This document shows positions 11,723 to 24,042 of a DNA stretch of 64,000 bases, piece by piece. The position numbers were made by a program, and so were the translations under genes. Numbering within the stretch: position 1 is the first letter of the stretch; each line of letters opens with the position of its first letter. The stretch is from Clitoria ternatea (taxonomy: Eukaryota; Streptophyta; Magnoliopsida; Fabales; Fabaceae), in the NCBI GenBank assembly GCA_037962975.1, contig CM075672.1:129070001-129134000 (forward strand), in the 5' to 3' direction. The notes beneath the pieces are model-generated. The model searched no databases and was not told the origin of the DNA. It saw only the letters and a program-made list of their open reading frames with translations.

Positions 11723-12165
11723 AGGTTCTGGGCGCTGGTTGAGTGCTTGGACAGCTCAAGCCTCCACTCACAGTGGAGGCAGCCTAGCCACTAACAGATT
11801 GTGGGGGGCAGCGGCTGGTGGGGAATTTTTAATTATTTCCATTTCCGCCCCCTGTCTACCACTTCCAGAATTCGTGGATCGACTTGGGTGGTGGGATTCC
11901 AAGTCACAGCATGGGCAATCGGACTCCTCGATTGATGTCACATGGGTCTATTATCAAGTTCATGAAAGTGTCTTCCCATGTCGAGTAAGAGAGGACACTG
12001 GTCTCACTTGGACGGTCTCAGGGAAACGGTGCCTCTTTCGTTGGCTCTGATCGGTATTCCTCAGATCCGGACCGGTGTTCTTCTTATGGCCCGAATTGCT
12101 GTGTCGGTATCCATTCTTGGTTGAAAATGGTCAGACCGAAACAGGTGTTCACATATATGAAAAGC

Positions 12166-13260
12166 CCGAATGCAGAATCGATCCTTCGACACTCGGTATG
12201 AAGGCCTAAATTCATTCAAGTAACACCGGATCCCTTTTTCATCCAGAGTTGATTCACTCGAGAATTATCCACTCGGACATATCTCTGCCCGAGAGGTATT
12301 CATTCGGAGTAAGACTCACTCGGGAATATCTCTTCCGAGAAGTATTCATCAGAGTCTCTTTTCGTTCCGAATCACTTCACTCGGAGGGGATTCGCTCGAA
12401 AATGTTTCTACTTGAAACACTCATTTATGGTCAGTCTTTCCTTCCCCGAGTGACCTACTCGGAAATGTCTCACTCGGAGACACCTTACTCGGAAGCATGG
12501 AGCTTGGAAGTGTCTGTCCGAAAAGTGCCCTTTTGAAGTTCAAAGCCTTTCTTTGCTCAGAAGTAATTCCCTTTAAAATGACCCACTTAGAAATGGCTCA
12601 CTTGGAGACACCTTACTCGGATATATCTTTGCCCGAAATGTTCTTCATAGTCAGAGCCTTTCTTTGCTCGGAAGTAATTCCCTCGAGAATGACCCACTCA
12701 GAAATATCTCAAACGGAGATACCTCACTCGGATATATCTTTATCCGAAAAGTACTCTTCCGAAGTCACTCGCTTTTCGTTCAGAATGGCTTTAATCGGGA
12801 ATTATCCACTCGGATATATCTCCGACCGAGAGGTACTCATTCGAAGTCAGCCATTTTCATTCAGAATGGCTTTAATCGAGAATTCTCCACTCGGATGTAT
12901 CTCCGCCCGAGAGGTACTCACTCGAAGTCAGAGCCACTTTTCATTCAGAATGGCTTTAATCGGGAATTCTCCACTCGGATGTATCTCCGCCCGAGAGGTA
13001 CTCATTCGAAGTCAGGGCCTCTTTTCGCTCGGAGGTACTTCCCTTGGAATCAACCCACTCAGAAATATCTCACTCGGAGACACCTCACTCGGATATATCT
13101 TTGCCTGAAAAGTACTCTTCATAGTCAGGCTTTCTTTGCTCGGAAGTACATCTCTCGGAAGCAACCCACTCAGAAATGCCTCACTCGGAGACATCCCACT
13201 CGGTAATTCTTCTCTCGGAAACATCTCTGCCCGAGAAGTACTCGGAAATTCTTCATTGAT
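12166..13260. repeat. CACTCGG-rich irregular tandem repeats
   Basis: Units of roughly 30-70 bp such as CACTCGGATATATCT, GCCCGAGAGGTACTCATTCG and GGCTTTAATCGGGAATT are repeated with variation. The largest block repeats at about 12785, 12865 and 12950. One unit at 12166-12230 (CAGAATCGATCC...CACTCGGTATGAAGG) resembles the 63-bp repeat of element D. The repeats keep frames open on both strands, so the predicted peptides of up to 203 residues are artefacts. Confidence 0.8.
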
Positions 13261-13542
13261 CCCCAATTTGGGCAATGGATGTCTGGTGCCATTTTTTTTA
13301 ATTAAAAATTTCCACTGATCCTTGATTTAGGTAACGGATGCTTTTGATGCTTTTGACCTTGTAGTGCACCCGCTATTTCCACTTTCTCATAGCGCTGTTT
13401 CCAACTTAGCACGCTTAAGCGTGCAGCTTTCACTCTCAAACACGAGGAGGTCTCGCTTAAGCGAGAGGCCCCTAATGCTCTCAATTTTTCTTAATTCACG
13501 CTTAAGCTTACACTTTGAGCCAGACTAAAAGAGGTGTTCACA

Positions 13543-13922
13543 AGTATAATGTTGTGAATTCTACCTCTGCATGTTTATGATTCAAGTCCATGTTAGTATT
13601 TCGATCTTTTATTAATATGAACGTCAAACGGGAGAATGATTTTCATGTGTATTGAAACTTGTTTTATTAGTGTGAATGTCAAATGGGAGAATGATTATTC
13701 ATGTCGTATTGAAACTTGTTTTGACGAAAGTAAAAGTTGGAATACCCTTGGTATCTCAATTCTATAGGGGTCGTTAACCATTGTTGCTATAAGGCCCGGA
13801 CATAATGCAAACGAGGGATCGGACTTTACGGTGAATTCTTAGAATTTATATCACGAGGGATCAGTTATAATGATTTTAAGCTGCAATGATATGAAACTTG
13901 ATGATTAAATATGCATGTCTTC
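13543..13922 (+). repeat. Element B 5' LTR, part 2
   Basis: Continues the LTR after the solo-LTR insertion and matches about 31285-31675. It starts with the right AGTAT duplication and ends with TCTTC (13918-13922), the left target-site duplication of element C. Relative to the 3' LTR it lacks a short segment near 13810 (the phrase before GAGGGATCGGACTTTACGG). Confidence 0.93.
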
Positions 13923-15583
13923 TGTAACACCCAAATTTTTAATAAATAATAATAACCCAAAAATAAGGAAAATTTTTTCACAAAAACAACCCCTGGTCAA
14001 TCGGCATAAAAAAAAGAGAAGGAAGAAGACAAGGGAAATAAAAGAACATTTACACATATAGCAATCAGCGGAAGGAACAAGGCTTGAACCGACCCATTCG
14101 GTTCAGCGAACACATCAGCGCCTGGGCGAAATCCAAGACAACTCTGACTCGCTTAAGCGAGGTCTAGGACGCTTGAGTGAGACAACTCACTCGCTCGGGT
14201 GAAGTACCATTCGCTTGGGCAATACCACGACAAAAGCCTTCTAGCAGTACGCATTCGCTAGAGTGGATCCTTCATTCACTGAAGCGAGAAGCCTCACACG
14301 GCAAATTCATCACTCGGCATCGGGACATCCATACACTCGGTAAAACGACTAAGTCCACTCGGAAGTTCATTCCTAAGTCCATTCGGTGTTCCATAACTTA
14401 GCCTTTCAATTTTATCCATGCGGCCACACCTATACTCTACTCGGACACTGAGGGTTATCCCACTCGGATTCCAGAACTCCTTCTCACTCGGAATATACAT
14501 CTTTCACTCGGATTATCAATGTTTTACACTTAGAATCCCTTCCATTCTAAGCCACTACACTAACTCCTCTCTCAGGAGAGAATCGCTCAGGGTTTTCACT
14601 CGGGAATACGAACTCTTCCTCACTCGGGTTTTACTTATATTTTTCACTCGGTAATGACCGCTCTCATTATCACTCGGGGATTCTCTCATTGGATCTTACG
14701 CAGTATAGGTTCATCCAAGGTATTTTACTCAGAATCCCTTGAAGTATCATCATTCGAACAAGAAGGCATAGCCATTTGCAGCCCCACTCGGAGTTGACTT
14801 CCCAATTACGTCTACTCAGAAATCATTAACTGAGCAATATTCTAACCATCAACACCCCTCAGTCTACCCAGACACAAACCACCCATATACAACATATGTG
14901 TACATACATATTCATACACTCAGAATACCCATTACCTTAACATCATTCATTCCTCAGCACCTGTTATCAACGTGAACTATTACGTATAAAAACATGCACT
15001 CGGATCACAATAGCTCAAATTACTTATATATATATATGTATCCATATTCATTACACCACACTGTTATTATGAGCCGGCCAAGGCTACAATTGACGAAACA
15101 TGACAAATACAAATAAGCACTCAACGATCGGAGTGCACCTCACTCGGACCTGAGACCTTATCATCACTTCAGAGTCCAACCTGCACACACTGAAAAATGG
15201 TGTAGGGGTGAGCTTTTACATATAAAGTGACAGCTATTGACTCGGACTTTACCTCAATTCTCAATTATATAATTTACCGGGTTCAATCCAAAACGATATA
15301 TATATACTGCCAATTAATATAAGAGCCAGACCACATCATTCAATCGGAATTCGTATAATAACATATATTCTCAATCATAGCATCACATTGCACTCAGCAA
15401 CAGTATCAATACCTATCTATTCATTCAGTCGGAATTCACTCATACGACATCATCTAGTCGGAGTTCACTCAATTCATTTAATCCATGCAATTCAGAATAA
15501 TCTCACTGACAATGCTCATAGACTCATGCATGCGGATCCGACTTAAACAGTGAGTTCAGTGCAGATTCCTTCCCGGTCCCTCG

Positions 15584-15835
15584 TCCACTAGCCCTTTCCG
15601 TGTGGCACCGGTCACCCCGTGACGTCTCGAGACCCAACTCTAGCTCCATCGGCTACCACGGGTCCTCATGGATCTAACCAGGAATCTGACTGGAACTCGT
15701 TTTATACGACTCTAGATGCCTTTCCGACCCCCCATCCACTAGCCCTTTTCGTGTGGCACCGGTCACCCCGTGACGTCTCGAGACCCAGCTCTAGCTCCAT
15801 CGGCTACCACGGGTCCTCATGGAACTGGTCAGGAA
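15584..15835. repeat. 151-bp tandem duplication inside the element C LTR
   Basis: TCCACTAGCCCTTT...GTGTGGCACCGGTCACC...GTGACGTCTCGAGACCCA occurs at 15584 and again at 15735, each followed by the phrase TAGCTCCATCGGCTACCACG. The same pair is in the other LTR at about 22638 and 22790, so the duplication predates insertion. Each copy carries a TGACGTC core. A single diverged copy is visible in the related LTR at about 62615-62690. Confidence 0.85.
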
Positions 15836-16798
15836 TCTAGGAATCATCCCACATATGCAATCTCATGCAATTCCACCATAACATCCAAGCTTACCAGACG
15901 TGTCTCGCACAGCCATCAATGGATCACAACCGATCCCCCACACAGCATTCAGATTCATTCGGAATCCCACATTCCATTACAACAACACATGCATCTATCA
16001 TAATAACTTACAACAGCAAGCATAGGTAACCACATTACAGCATATCCACTCAACATTTTTAACAGAGTCAGCATACTTTTCCACACAGCATTCAAAATGG
16101 AAATCACGTATCAATTCACATCTCATGCATTCGGGGATAATGGTAACGCACACACACATTCACTCAGCAAACTCAGGTTTCAACAACATGCATCATAGAA
16201 ATATTAATAGACACTCAAAGACGAAGTCACACAACCCTCAACCTTTCACGGATACCCCAGTTCAGGAGTTGCATGCACAATCAGTCAATCACCACACATC
16301 GATCTACACATTTCATACCACATATCACATTAAAGCAAGCACCCGGCACCCGGTCATAAACCATACACTTGACATGCAAAGCGCCCCCTACCTGCTGTCG
16401 GGGTTCAAAGACTCCTCAAGTTGCAATGCTGACCGATCGTCCCTCTGTTACTCCTCCTCCAACAGCCTTCGAGCTCAGTGTTGATCCTGGGCCAGAGTTG
16501 CTTCTTTCCTCCAACGGGTTCGTCTCCCCCACAACTCCAAGGCACTTCCAACACAGCCTTCCAACTGGAATACTAACAGCTCTAGGTAAAAGGAGAAGGA
16601 GAGGAAGAAGGCAATGGGGGGAAGAAGAGGACAGGGAGTGGAACAGAGCCGTGTTGATGTTCCTCCAGGAGCTCTCAACTCTCTCACTGTTCAACGTGAT
16701 TGAGAGGAAAGAAGAGAAAACAGGGGAGGAGGGGACCAGACGAACGCACAGAAGAGCTGACCAGCGTGAATTAATGGAGGGAAGAGAGAGCTGAGGTT

Positions 16799-16807
16799 GT
16801 CTTATAC
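16799..16807 (-). promoter_or_regulatory. TATA box of element C 3' LTR
   Basis: GTATAAGAC on the minus strand, about 180 bp inside the LTR end, followed by a pyrimidine-rich leader. The same sequence is at 23854-23862 in the 5' LTR. It implies a short U3 and a transcribed leader of more than 2.7 kb. Confidence 0.6.
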
Positions 16808-16987
16808 TCCTAGGGACACATGCGTCCTTTCACCTGGCACTACTATTATTATTATCATTATTTATTCAATTATTTTCTAACCAATCAGCAATCAGTTAAA
16901 TTATTCATTAATATCAATTCTGCAGTTAATCCCTTAATTAATGGCTTAGTCTCAATCAGTAATTAAATTAAAAATCGGGATGTTACA

Positions 16988-17001
16988 GTTCTCCCCCTCT
17001 C
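16988..17001 (-). other. Polypurine tract of element C
   Basis: GTTCTCCCCCTCTC on the plus strand reads GAGAGGGGGAGAAC on the minus strand and abuts the 3' LTR start TGTAACATCCC. Together with the primer site it fixes the element on the minus strand. Confidence 0.9.
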
Positions 17002-19580
17002 AAAAGAATTTCGTCCTCGAAATTCAAACACATGCTTATCCTCAATGAACCACTCGGAAAATCACTGTCATACCACAATAAGCAATTTCACATATATGTT
17101 CCTCAAGTATTCATCCATTGCTTAAATCCCAGTCAGTACTATTGGCTTCCAAAGCAATTCACCGGTCGCTCCACCCAGAAAACCGAGACATTATGCGTAA
17201 CACATTTCCACTCGGAAGTGGCACCATTGACTCGGAATAACATTCCTTTCTTTCACTCAGACTTACCTCCAACAAACAGATCGGGATACCACAGTCACGC
17301 TCCGACTGCAACTCTTCGTTCCTCCACGTTTTCGACTGCTTCGCAATTTCTAATCAGCATAAAACAACTCTTCATAGCCTTCATTACATTCGGGACTCAA
17401 TTTCCCACGTAGTTACCCTATTCAACTCTGCTAGTTCACCCTAGCCATTGGCACTTTCCAGTTCTTTGGCCGCTTGGCCATATACTCTCAACACCATTCG
17501 GCATATTCACACCATCGGTTTCCTGACTCGAACGAGTTACTCGGCACAATAATGAAATCACATAAAGCATAGGCTCGACATTGTGTCATGGGGAACACAT
17601 CCTTAGAGGTTATTCAACCAGTTGGGAAAAATTCAGTCGATAAACAACACCACCGACTCCCAAAATACTCACTCCCGACCTATTTCTCTCGGACCAAACC
17701 CTCGGGTTTTCAAAACCTGACCACAAAATCTCTCTCTTACACCAAAGGGAACACTCAAGGAATTTCCATGCTTTCATCCTGAGAGTTTCACTCGATCCTC
17801 TTACACAAACATCACTCGGGGTTCGAGGGTAATTCTCACCCGGAAATTCTTCCACTTACCAGAAATTCACTCGTAACTCGAGCCTACCTCGAAACCAAAC
17901 CTGAGTTCAAGCTCAACAGTCCCAATCACTGACCTGAGTACGACTCCAATTAAATCCTTCACTCGGATATCTACTTCCTCTCGGAGCCCCCTTCACTCGG
18001 AAACTTGCACACTCTAAGTTCCATTTTCTGACCAGAAGGACTTTTCTCCTGGAAGATCACTCGGTTGGACATCCCAAGGGTATTAGGAATTCTACACTCG
18101 CTATCTTACTCTTCAGAATCGTTCCACACGGTGCCATTCCACTCGGAAGTGATACACTCCGAGTCACGTCACTCGAATCTTACCTTACCCAGAAGGTTAC
18201 GCTCAGACACTACTCCCTTAACTTAGTAATGATCCTCTCAATAAGGTTCTACTAAAAACACCATAATGTTCACTTAGCAGTTCTTTCCCACAAGGTCTTC
18301 ATTTGGAATTGTCTCCACTCTTACACACTCGGAATTTACTAACCTTTCCCGAGCAATTCCTAACCTTACAATTTAGTTTGGCTCCAATCCTAGTTTCCTC
18401 ATTAGACTTACAGCATCACTCGGTTAACCTTTCAAAACTCCAACTTCAGTGACAACTTGATCACCCTTCTTATTCCAATATCGATCATCCTTTTACTAGC
18501 CAATTCGTACCCAGCAACCTCTAATCCTCTCGGAAGCAGACACGTCAAGATCAAACAAACCCTCTACCTTCATTTTGGTAAACAATCGCATAACACTAAT
18601 TTAATATAACTCTCATCGTCACTCGGAATCGTCTGAAAGACTCACCATTACCATAAGCAGTTACAGCTTCACCTGCCTGACTCATGAATTGCTGCATCCA
18701 GCTTATAGGATGACGTCTCACTCCTATAGGGTTACAACAATTACATAGTTACTACAACGTGTACGCTGCCACATTACCTATGGCAGGAAGAGTCATCTCA
18801 GAGCAGCATGCCTCACACGGACCAGACTCACCCAACTAATACTAATTCACACGGTAGTTAATGGCACTTCACACACATAAGTAATACACCTACATCAACA
18901 TCATGCATCACATAGTGTACATCACGCATCAATAATCATGAAAATTATTTATCACTTCTGTAAAACAGTATGGTGGCAACACAACAATCGGCTTCTAGCC
19001 CACACCGAGTAGATATTTCCTCTAAATCTTATTCATCACAAAACCATGGCTTAGATCAAATTCTCAATTCTCAGTTATATGATAACATCACTCACTCGGG
19101 TTCATGCAATTCAATCAGGATTAAGTAATTCACAATCACACACGCTGTCATAACACACCAGGGACTAGGAAATGGCACTAATGTACATACAGACACTCAG
19201 TCGGATTCATACCAATTATTCATGGCTATGTCATTGTTCATCACAGCATGCACCATAACCATAACCACATATTGCACTCAACAATAGCATCGATATATAT
19301 ATATATATATATATATGTACTCATCCAATCGGATTTATCCAAATCAAGTCCAAACCATATTAGGGGTTTCATTCACAATATCATATCCACATGTTCATAT
19401 AATTCACATTGGGTCCAGTGCTCATCATAAGCGTGTACACAGGAATTCAATCACGCAACATAGGTTTCTACTACTGTAAAACGGTGCCATGGGGGTAGAT
19501 TTCCGACCCCACAAGTATACACCTAGTTATAAAATGACATATTAACAATCGGTTTCCAGAATGGTTTACCCTTACCCTTA
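17002..19580. other. Element C non-coding spacer in place of pol
   Basis: About 2.6 kb lying where protease, RT and integrase would be expected. ORFs are short, on both strands and match no pol motif (no DTGA, YxDD or HHCC/DDE pattern found). CACTCGG is frequent in 17200-18660. The part at about 19070-19290 resembles the LTR (tracts of TCTCAATT...ATATGATAA, CAATCGG, GCACTCA-AGCATC), so some of the spacer may be LTR-derived. An (AT)12 microsatellite is at 19293-19316. Confidence 0.75.
19293..19316. repeat. (AT)12 microsatellite
   Basis: Twelve uninterrupted AT units inside the non-coding part of element C. Confidence 0.95.
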
Positions 19581-19627
19581 CCTTTCACCTAGTCACTCGC
19601 TTGTACAACTTTCTCAGTACTGATGAC

Positions 19628-20683
19628 TTAAACTCTTTCTGCAGCTGGTCGATCCGCGCTCCTCCCACGGTTATTTGGGGCAAATCTCCTGTTATCTCTA
19701 GTTCCATTGCCTCTGCCACCGTTCCCTCGACCATCATTTCCGCGGTCTCTCTCTCGGAAACCTCCACGGGGTGCATCAGCATTCGATCGTCGCAGCAGTG
19801 GGCAGTTAGGGCGAATATGCCCTCTCCCATTGCAATGGAAGCACACGACATTATCTCCTTCTTCACAGTCTTGGGCAAAGTGATCACCACCACATATAAA
19901 ACACTTACCGTACTTTGGGCGACTACTAGCACGACCATCTTGATTACCCCTGCCTCCGAGCCTAGAAGGGAGTCTGCTCCTACCAGAGTCATCCTGTCTC
20001 TTGAAGCGAGAGTGCTGAGGCTTCAAGGAGGGGTTGGCCCTGCTGCTCTAGCCCGAGGGGGCCTTGTCATCTTCTTCAAATATCCTACACTTATTCACCA
20101 ATGTAGGAAAACTCCTAACCTCTTGGTATCTGCAGGCTCTCTTAATATCCGACCTCAATCCGGTCTCAAATTTTAAACACTTTGAATTCTCCGTCCCCTG
20201 CTGTTGGAAGGTTGGGTAGAATAGGCACAATTCCTCAAATCTTGTCGCGTATTCTTCCACAGTCATGGACCCCTGCTTCAACTCCATGAACTCTAGTTCT
20301 TTCCAACTCCTGATTGTGTCGGGGAAGTACTTCTCTAAGAAGCATGTCTTGAAATTGTTCCAGGTCAGTTGAGTATCATCGTCAGGAAATTGGTTTCTGG
20401 CTATCTTCCACCAGTTCTCCGCCTCGTCTCGCAACATATACACTGCACATTCTACCTTCTGGGCCTCGGTATAGCGAAGACCCCCAAAGATCCTTTCCAG
20501 CTCTTGAGTCCATTTAAAAGCTGCTTCCGGGTTACGTCCTCCCTGAAATTCACTCGGCTTCCTCTTCAGGAAGCGGTCCAGCACTTGGCCATCCTCAACT
20601 CGGTGCTAGCCCTGCCTCTCAAACACGTCCGCAAAGCGTTGAAAGGCTGTGGCTATGGCCTCCATGCTTTGATGATTCGTCAT
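19628..20683 (-). pseudogene. Gag polyprotein of element C, two in-frame amber stops
   Basis: Capsid/nucleocapsid protein that would package the element's RNA. The ATG at 20683 opens a frame of about 350 codons. The capsid domain spans 20584-20048, with Ty3/gypsy gag signatures such as FLKRKPSEFQGG, ENWWKIARNQFP and KYFPDTIRSWKELEF. Two CX2CX4HX4C zinc knuckles follow, CFICGGDHFAQDC and CFHCNGRGHIRPNC, and then an Arg/Gly-rich tail. TAG codons at 20606-20608 and just after 20048 interrupt an otherwise single frame. Both could come from CAG by one C-to-T change. The domain order and the Met-tRNA primer site fit a chromovirus of the Tekay/Del type. It is the only coding region of element C. Confidence 0.88.
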
Positions 20684-20960
20684 TACCTATCCTGCTATTC
20701 ACACCCCCTTCAAGGATAAGTTTACAAGGTTACATTCTTCCGATCGGATCTTAGCCCAGCACTCAGTAACTTTAGCACATTTTACCATTTCTATATGTTA
20801 TACAATCAGTCGGACCAGAAGGGAATCAACCTTCTGTCCACAACTCAATACTTACATTATCAATCAGGTTCAACAAGTACCATAATGATGATGATCACTT
20901 GGTCACAATGCGCACAACCGCTTACGCTCGGTAAGCATACCTTGGCCTTGGACCTTTCGG

Positions 20961-20975
20961 TCTGCTCTGATACCA
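20961..20975 (-). other. Primer-binding site of element C (initiator Met tRNA)
   Basis: The minus strand reads TGGTATCAGAGCAGA, the standard complement of the plant initiator methionine tRNA 3' end, 3 bp inside the 5' LTR that ends at 20979. Confidence 0.93.
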
Positions 20976-20978
20976 AAA

Positions 20979-23900
20979 TGTAACACCCTAATTTTTAATA
21001 AATAATAATAACCCAAAAACAGGGAAAAATTTTTCACAAAAATAACCCCTGGTCAATCGGCATAAAAAAAAGAGAAGGAAGAAGACAAGGGAAATAAAAG
21101 AACATTTACACATATAGCAATCAGCGGAAGGAACAAGGCTTGAACCGACCCATTCGGTTCAGCGAAACACATCAGCGCCTGGGCAAAATCCAAGACAACT
21201 CTGACTCGCTTAAGCGAGGTCCAGGACGCTTGAGCGAGACAACTCACTCGCTTGGGCGAAGTACCATTCGCTTGGGCAATACCCTGACAAAAGCCTTTCA
21301 GCAGTACGTATTTGCTGGAGCGGATCCTTCATTCGCTGAAGCGAGAAGCCTCACACGGCAAATTCATCACTCGGCATCGGGACATCCATACACTCGGTAA
21401 AACGACTAAGTCCACTCAGAAGTTCATTCCTAAGTCCATTCGGTGTTCTATAACTTAGCCTTTCAATTTTATCCATGCGGCCACACCTATACTCTACTCG
21501 AACACTGAGGGTTATCCCACTCGGATTCCAGAACTCCTTCTCACTCGGAATATACATCTTTCACTCGGATTATCAATGTTTTACACTTAGAATCCCTTCC
21601 ATTCTAAGCCACTACACTAACTCCTCTCTCAGGAGAGAATCGCTCAGGGTTTTCACTCGGGAATACGAACTCTTCCTCACTCGGGTTTTACTTATATTTT
21701 TCACTCGGTAATGACCGCTCTCATTATCACTCGGGGATTCCCTTATTGGATCTTATGCAGTATAGGTTCATCCAAGGTATTTTACTCAGAATCCCTTGAA
21801 GTATCATCATTCAAACAAGAAGGCATAGCCATTTGCAGCCCCACTCGGAGTTGACTTCCTAATTACGTCTACTCAGAAATCATTAACTGAGCAATATTCT
21901 AACCATCAACACCCCTCAGTCTACCCAGACACAAACCACCCATATACAACATATGTGTACATACATATCCATACACTCGGAATACCCATTACCTTAACAT
22001 CATTCATTCCTCAGCACCTGTTATCAACGTGAACTATTACGTATAAAAACATGCACTCGGATCACAATAGCTCAAATTACTTATATATATATGTATCCAT
22101 ATTCATTACACCACACTGTTATTATGAGTCGGCCAAGGCTACAATTGATGAAACATGACAAATACAAATAAGCACTCAACAATCGGAGTGCACCTCACTC
22201 GGACCTGAGACCTTATCATCACTTCAGAGTCCAACCTGCACACACTGAAAAATGGTGTAGGGGTAAGCTTTTACATATAAAGTGACAGCTATTGACTCAG
22301 ACTTTACCTCAATTCTCAATTATATAATTTACCGGGATCAATCCATAACGATATATATATACTGCCAATTAATATAAGAGCCAGACCACATCATTCAATC
22401 GGAATTCACATAATAACATATATTCTCAATCATAGCATCACACTGCACTCAGCAACAGTATCAATACCTGTCTATTCATTCAGTCAGAATTCACTCATAC
22501 GACATCATCTAGTCGGAGTTCACTGAATTCATTTAATCCATGCAATTCACAATAATCTCACTAACAATGCTCATAGACTCATGCATGCGGATCCGACTTA
22601 AACAGTGAGTTCAGTGTAGATTCCTTCCTGATCCCTTGTCCACTAGCTCTTTCCGTGTGGCACCGGTCACCCCGTGACATCTCGAGACCCAACTCTAGCT
22701 CCATCGGCTACCACGGGTCCTCATGGATCTAACCAGGAATCTGACTAGAACTCGTTTTATACGACTCTAGATGCCTTTCCGACCCCCCGTCCACTAGCCC
22801 TTTCCGTGTGGCACCGGTCACCCCGTGACGTCTCGAGACCCAGCTCTAGCTCCATCGGCTACCACGGGTCCTCATGGAACTGGTCAGGAATCTAGGAATC
22901 ATCCCACATATGCAATCTCATGCAATTCCACCACAACATCCAAGCTTACCAGACGTGTCTCACACAGCCATCAATGGATCACAACCGATCCCCCACACAG
23001 CATTCAGATTCATTCGGAATCCCACATTCCATTATAATAACACATGCATCTATCATAATAACTTACAACAGCAAGCATAGGTAACCATATTACAGCACAT
23101 CCACTCAACATTTTTAACAGAGTCAGCATACTTTTCCACACAGCATTCAAAATGGAAATCACGTATCAATTCACATCTCATGCATTCGGGGATAATGGTA
23201 ACGCACACACACATTCACTCAGCAAACTCAGGTTTCAACAACATGCATCACAGAAATATTAATAGACACTCAAAGACAAAGTCACACAACCCTCAACCTT
23301 TCATGGATACCCCAGTTCGGGAGTTGCATGCACAATCAGTCAATCACCACACATCGATCTACATATTTCATACCACATATCACATTAAAGCAAGCACCCA
23401 GGACCCGGTCATAAACCATACACTTGACATGCAAAGCGCCCCCTACCTGCTGTCGGGGTTCAGAGACTCCTCAAGTTGCAATGCTGACTGATCGTCCCTC
23501 TGTTACTCCTCCTCTAACAGACTTTGAGCTCAGCGTTGATCCTGGGCCAGAGTTGTTTCTTTCCTCCAACAGGTTTGTCTCCCCTACAGCTCCAAGGCAC
23601 TTCCAGCACAGCCTTCCAACTAGAATACTAACAGCTCTAGGTAAAAGAAGAAGGAGAGGAAGAAGGCAATGGGGTGAAGAAGAGGACAGGGAGTGGAACA
23701 GAGCCACATTGATGTTCCTCCAGGAGCTCTCAACTCTCTCACTGTTCAACGTGATTGAGAGGGAAGAAGAGAAAACAGGGGAGGAGGGGACCAGACGCAC
23801 GCACAGAGGAGCTGACCAGCGTGAATTAATGGAGGGAAGAGAGAGCTGAGGTTGTCTTATACTCCTAGGGACATATGCGTCCTTTCGCCTGGCACTACTA

Positions 23901-24042
23901 TTATTATTATCATTATTTATTCAATTATTTTCTAACCAAGCAGCAATCAGTTAAATTATTCATTAATCTCAATTTTGCAGTTAATCCCTTAATTAATGGC
24001 TTAGTCTCAATCGGTAATTAAATTAAAAATCAGGATGTTACA
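20979..24042 (-). repeat. Element C 5' LTR
   Basis: Near-identical to 13923-16987. The plus strand runs TGTAACACCCTAATTT to CAGGATGTTACA. It contains the 151-bp duplication (about 22638-22880) and the TATA box at 23854-23862 (minus). The TSD copy TCTTG follows at 24043-24047. Confidence 0.95.
23854..23862 (-). promoter_or_regulatory. TATA box of element C 5' LTR
   Basis: GTATAAGAC on the minus strand, identical to the copy at 16799-16807. As the 5' LTR copy, it would drive the genomic transcript. Confidence 0.6.

Larger units (their letters stand above)
10063..13542 (-). mobile_element. Solo LTR, Tat/Ogre-like, 3.48 kb
   Basis: Bounded by TG...CA and flanked by a perfect 5-bp duplication AGTAT (10058-10062 and 13543-13547); the uninterrupted site is seen in the B 3' LTR (TTGAGTATAATG, about 31284). 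No internal coding region is present. On the minus strand it starts TGTGAACACC and ends GGTCGCGACA, with GTTGGTGGCGACTCCC near that end, a phrase I associate with Ogre LTRs. A TATA box reads toward lower coordinates at 11714-11722. The U3 part (12240-13260) is full of CACTCGG repeats. ORFs of up to 203 codons there are by-products of that repeat. Confidence 0.85.
13923..16987 (-). repeat. Element C 3' LTR
   Basis: On the plus strand it runs from TGTAACACCCAAATTT to ATCGGGATGTTACA. Relative to the 5' LTR it carries scattered transitions (for example GGTCTAGG versus GGTCCAGG at about 14163). It contains many CACTCGG heptamers, a 151-bp internal duplication and a TATA box at 16799-16807 on the minus strand. 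ORFs such as 16369-16794 recur in both LTRs but have no family resemblance and read against the element's sense. Confidence 0.95.
13923..24042 (-). mobile_element. Element C: gag-only Tekay/Del-like Ty3/gypsy element
   Basis: A complete 10,120-bp element on the minus strand. The LTRs are 20979-24042 (5', 3064 bp) and 13923-16987 (3', 3065 bp). TSD is TCTTC/TCTTG; the intact site in the B 3' LTR reads TCTTG, so the left copy has one mutation. The primer site matches initiator-Met tRNA and the polypurine tract abuts the 3' LTR. The internal 3991 bp encodes only Gag (about 19628-20683). I see no protease, RT, RNase H or integrase. This fits the non-autonomous gag-carrying class (TR-GAG-like) but is unusually large. 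The LTRs differ by scattered, mostly transition changes, so insertion is fairly recent. Confidence 0.92.

Noticed and set aside
12249..13275. Overlapping ORFs of 87-203 codons on both strands
   Set aside because: All are produced by the CACTCGG-type repeats in the solo LTR; peptides are repetitive and resemble no family.
16369..16794. 141-codon ORF, also present at 23424-23849
   Set aside because: It is inside the element C LTR, antisense to the element, of low complexity, and present only because the LTRs are near-identical.
19601..20176. 191-codon plus-strand ORF
   Set aside because: Mirror of the gag frame on the minus strand, which has two zinc knuckles and a capsid domain.
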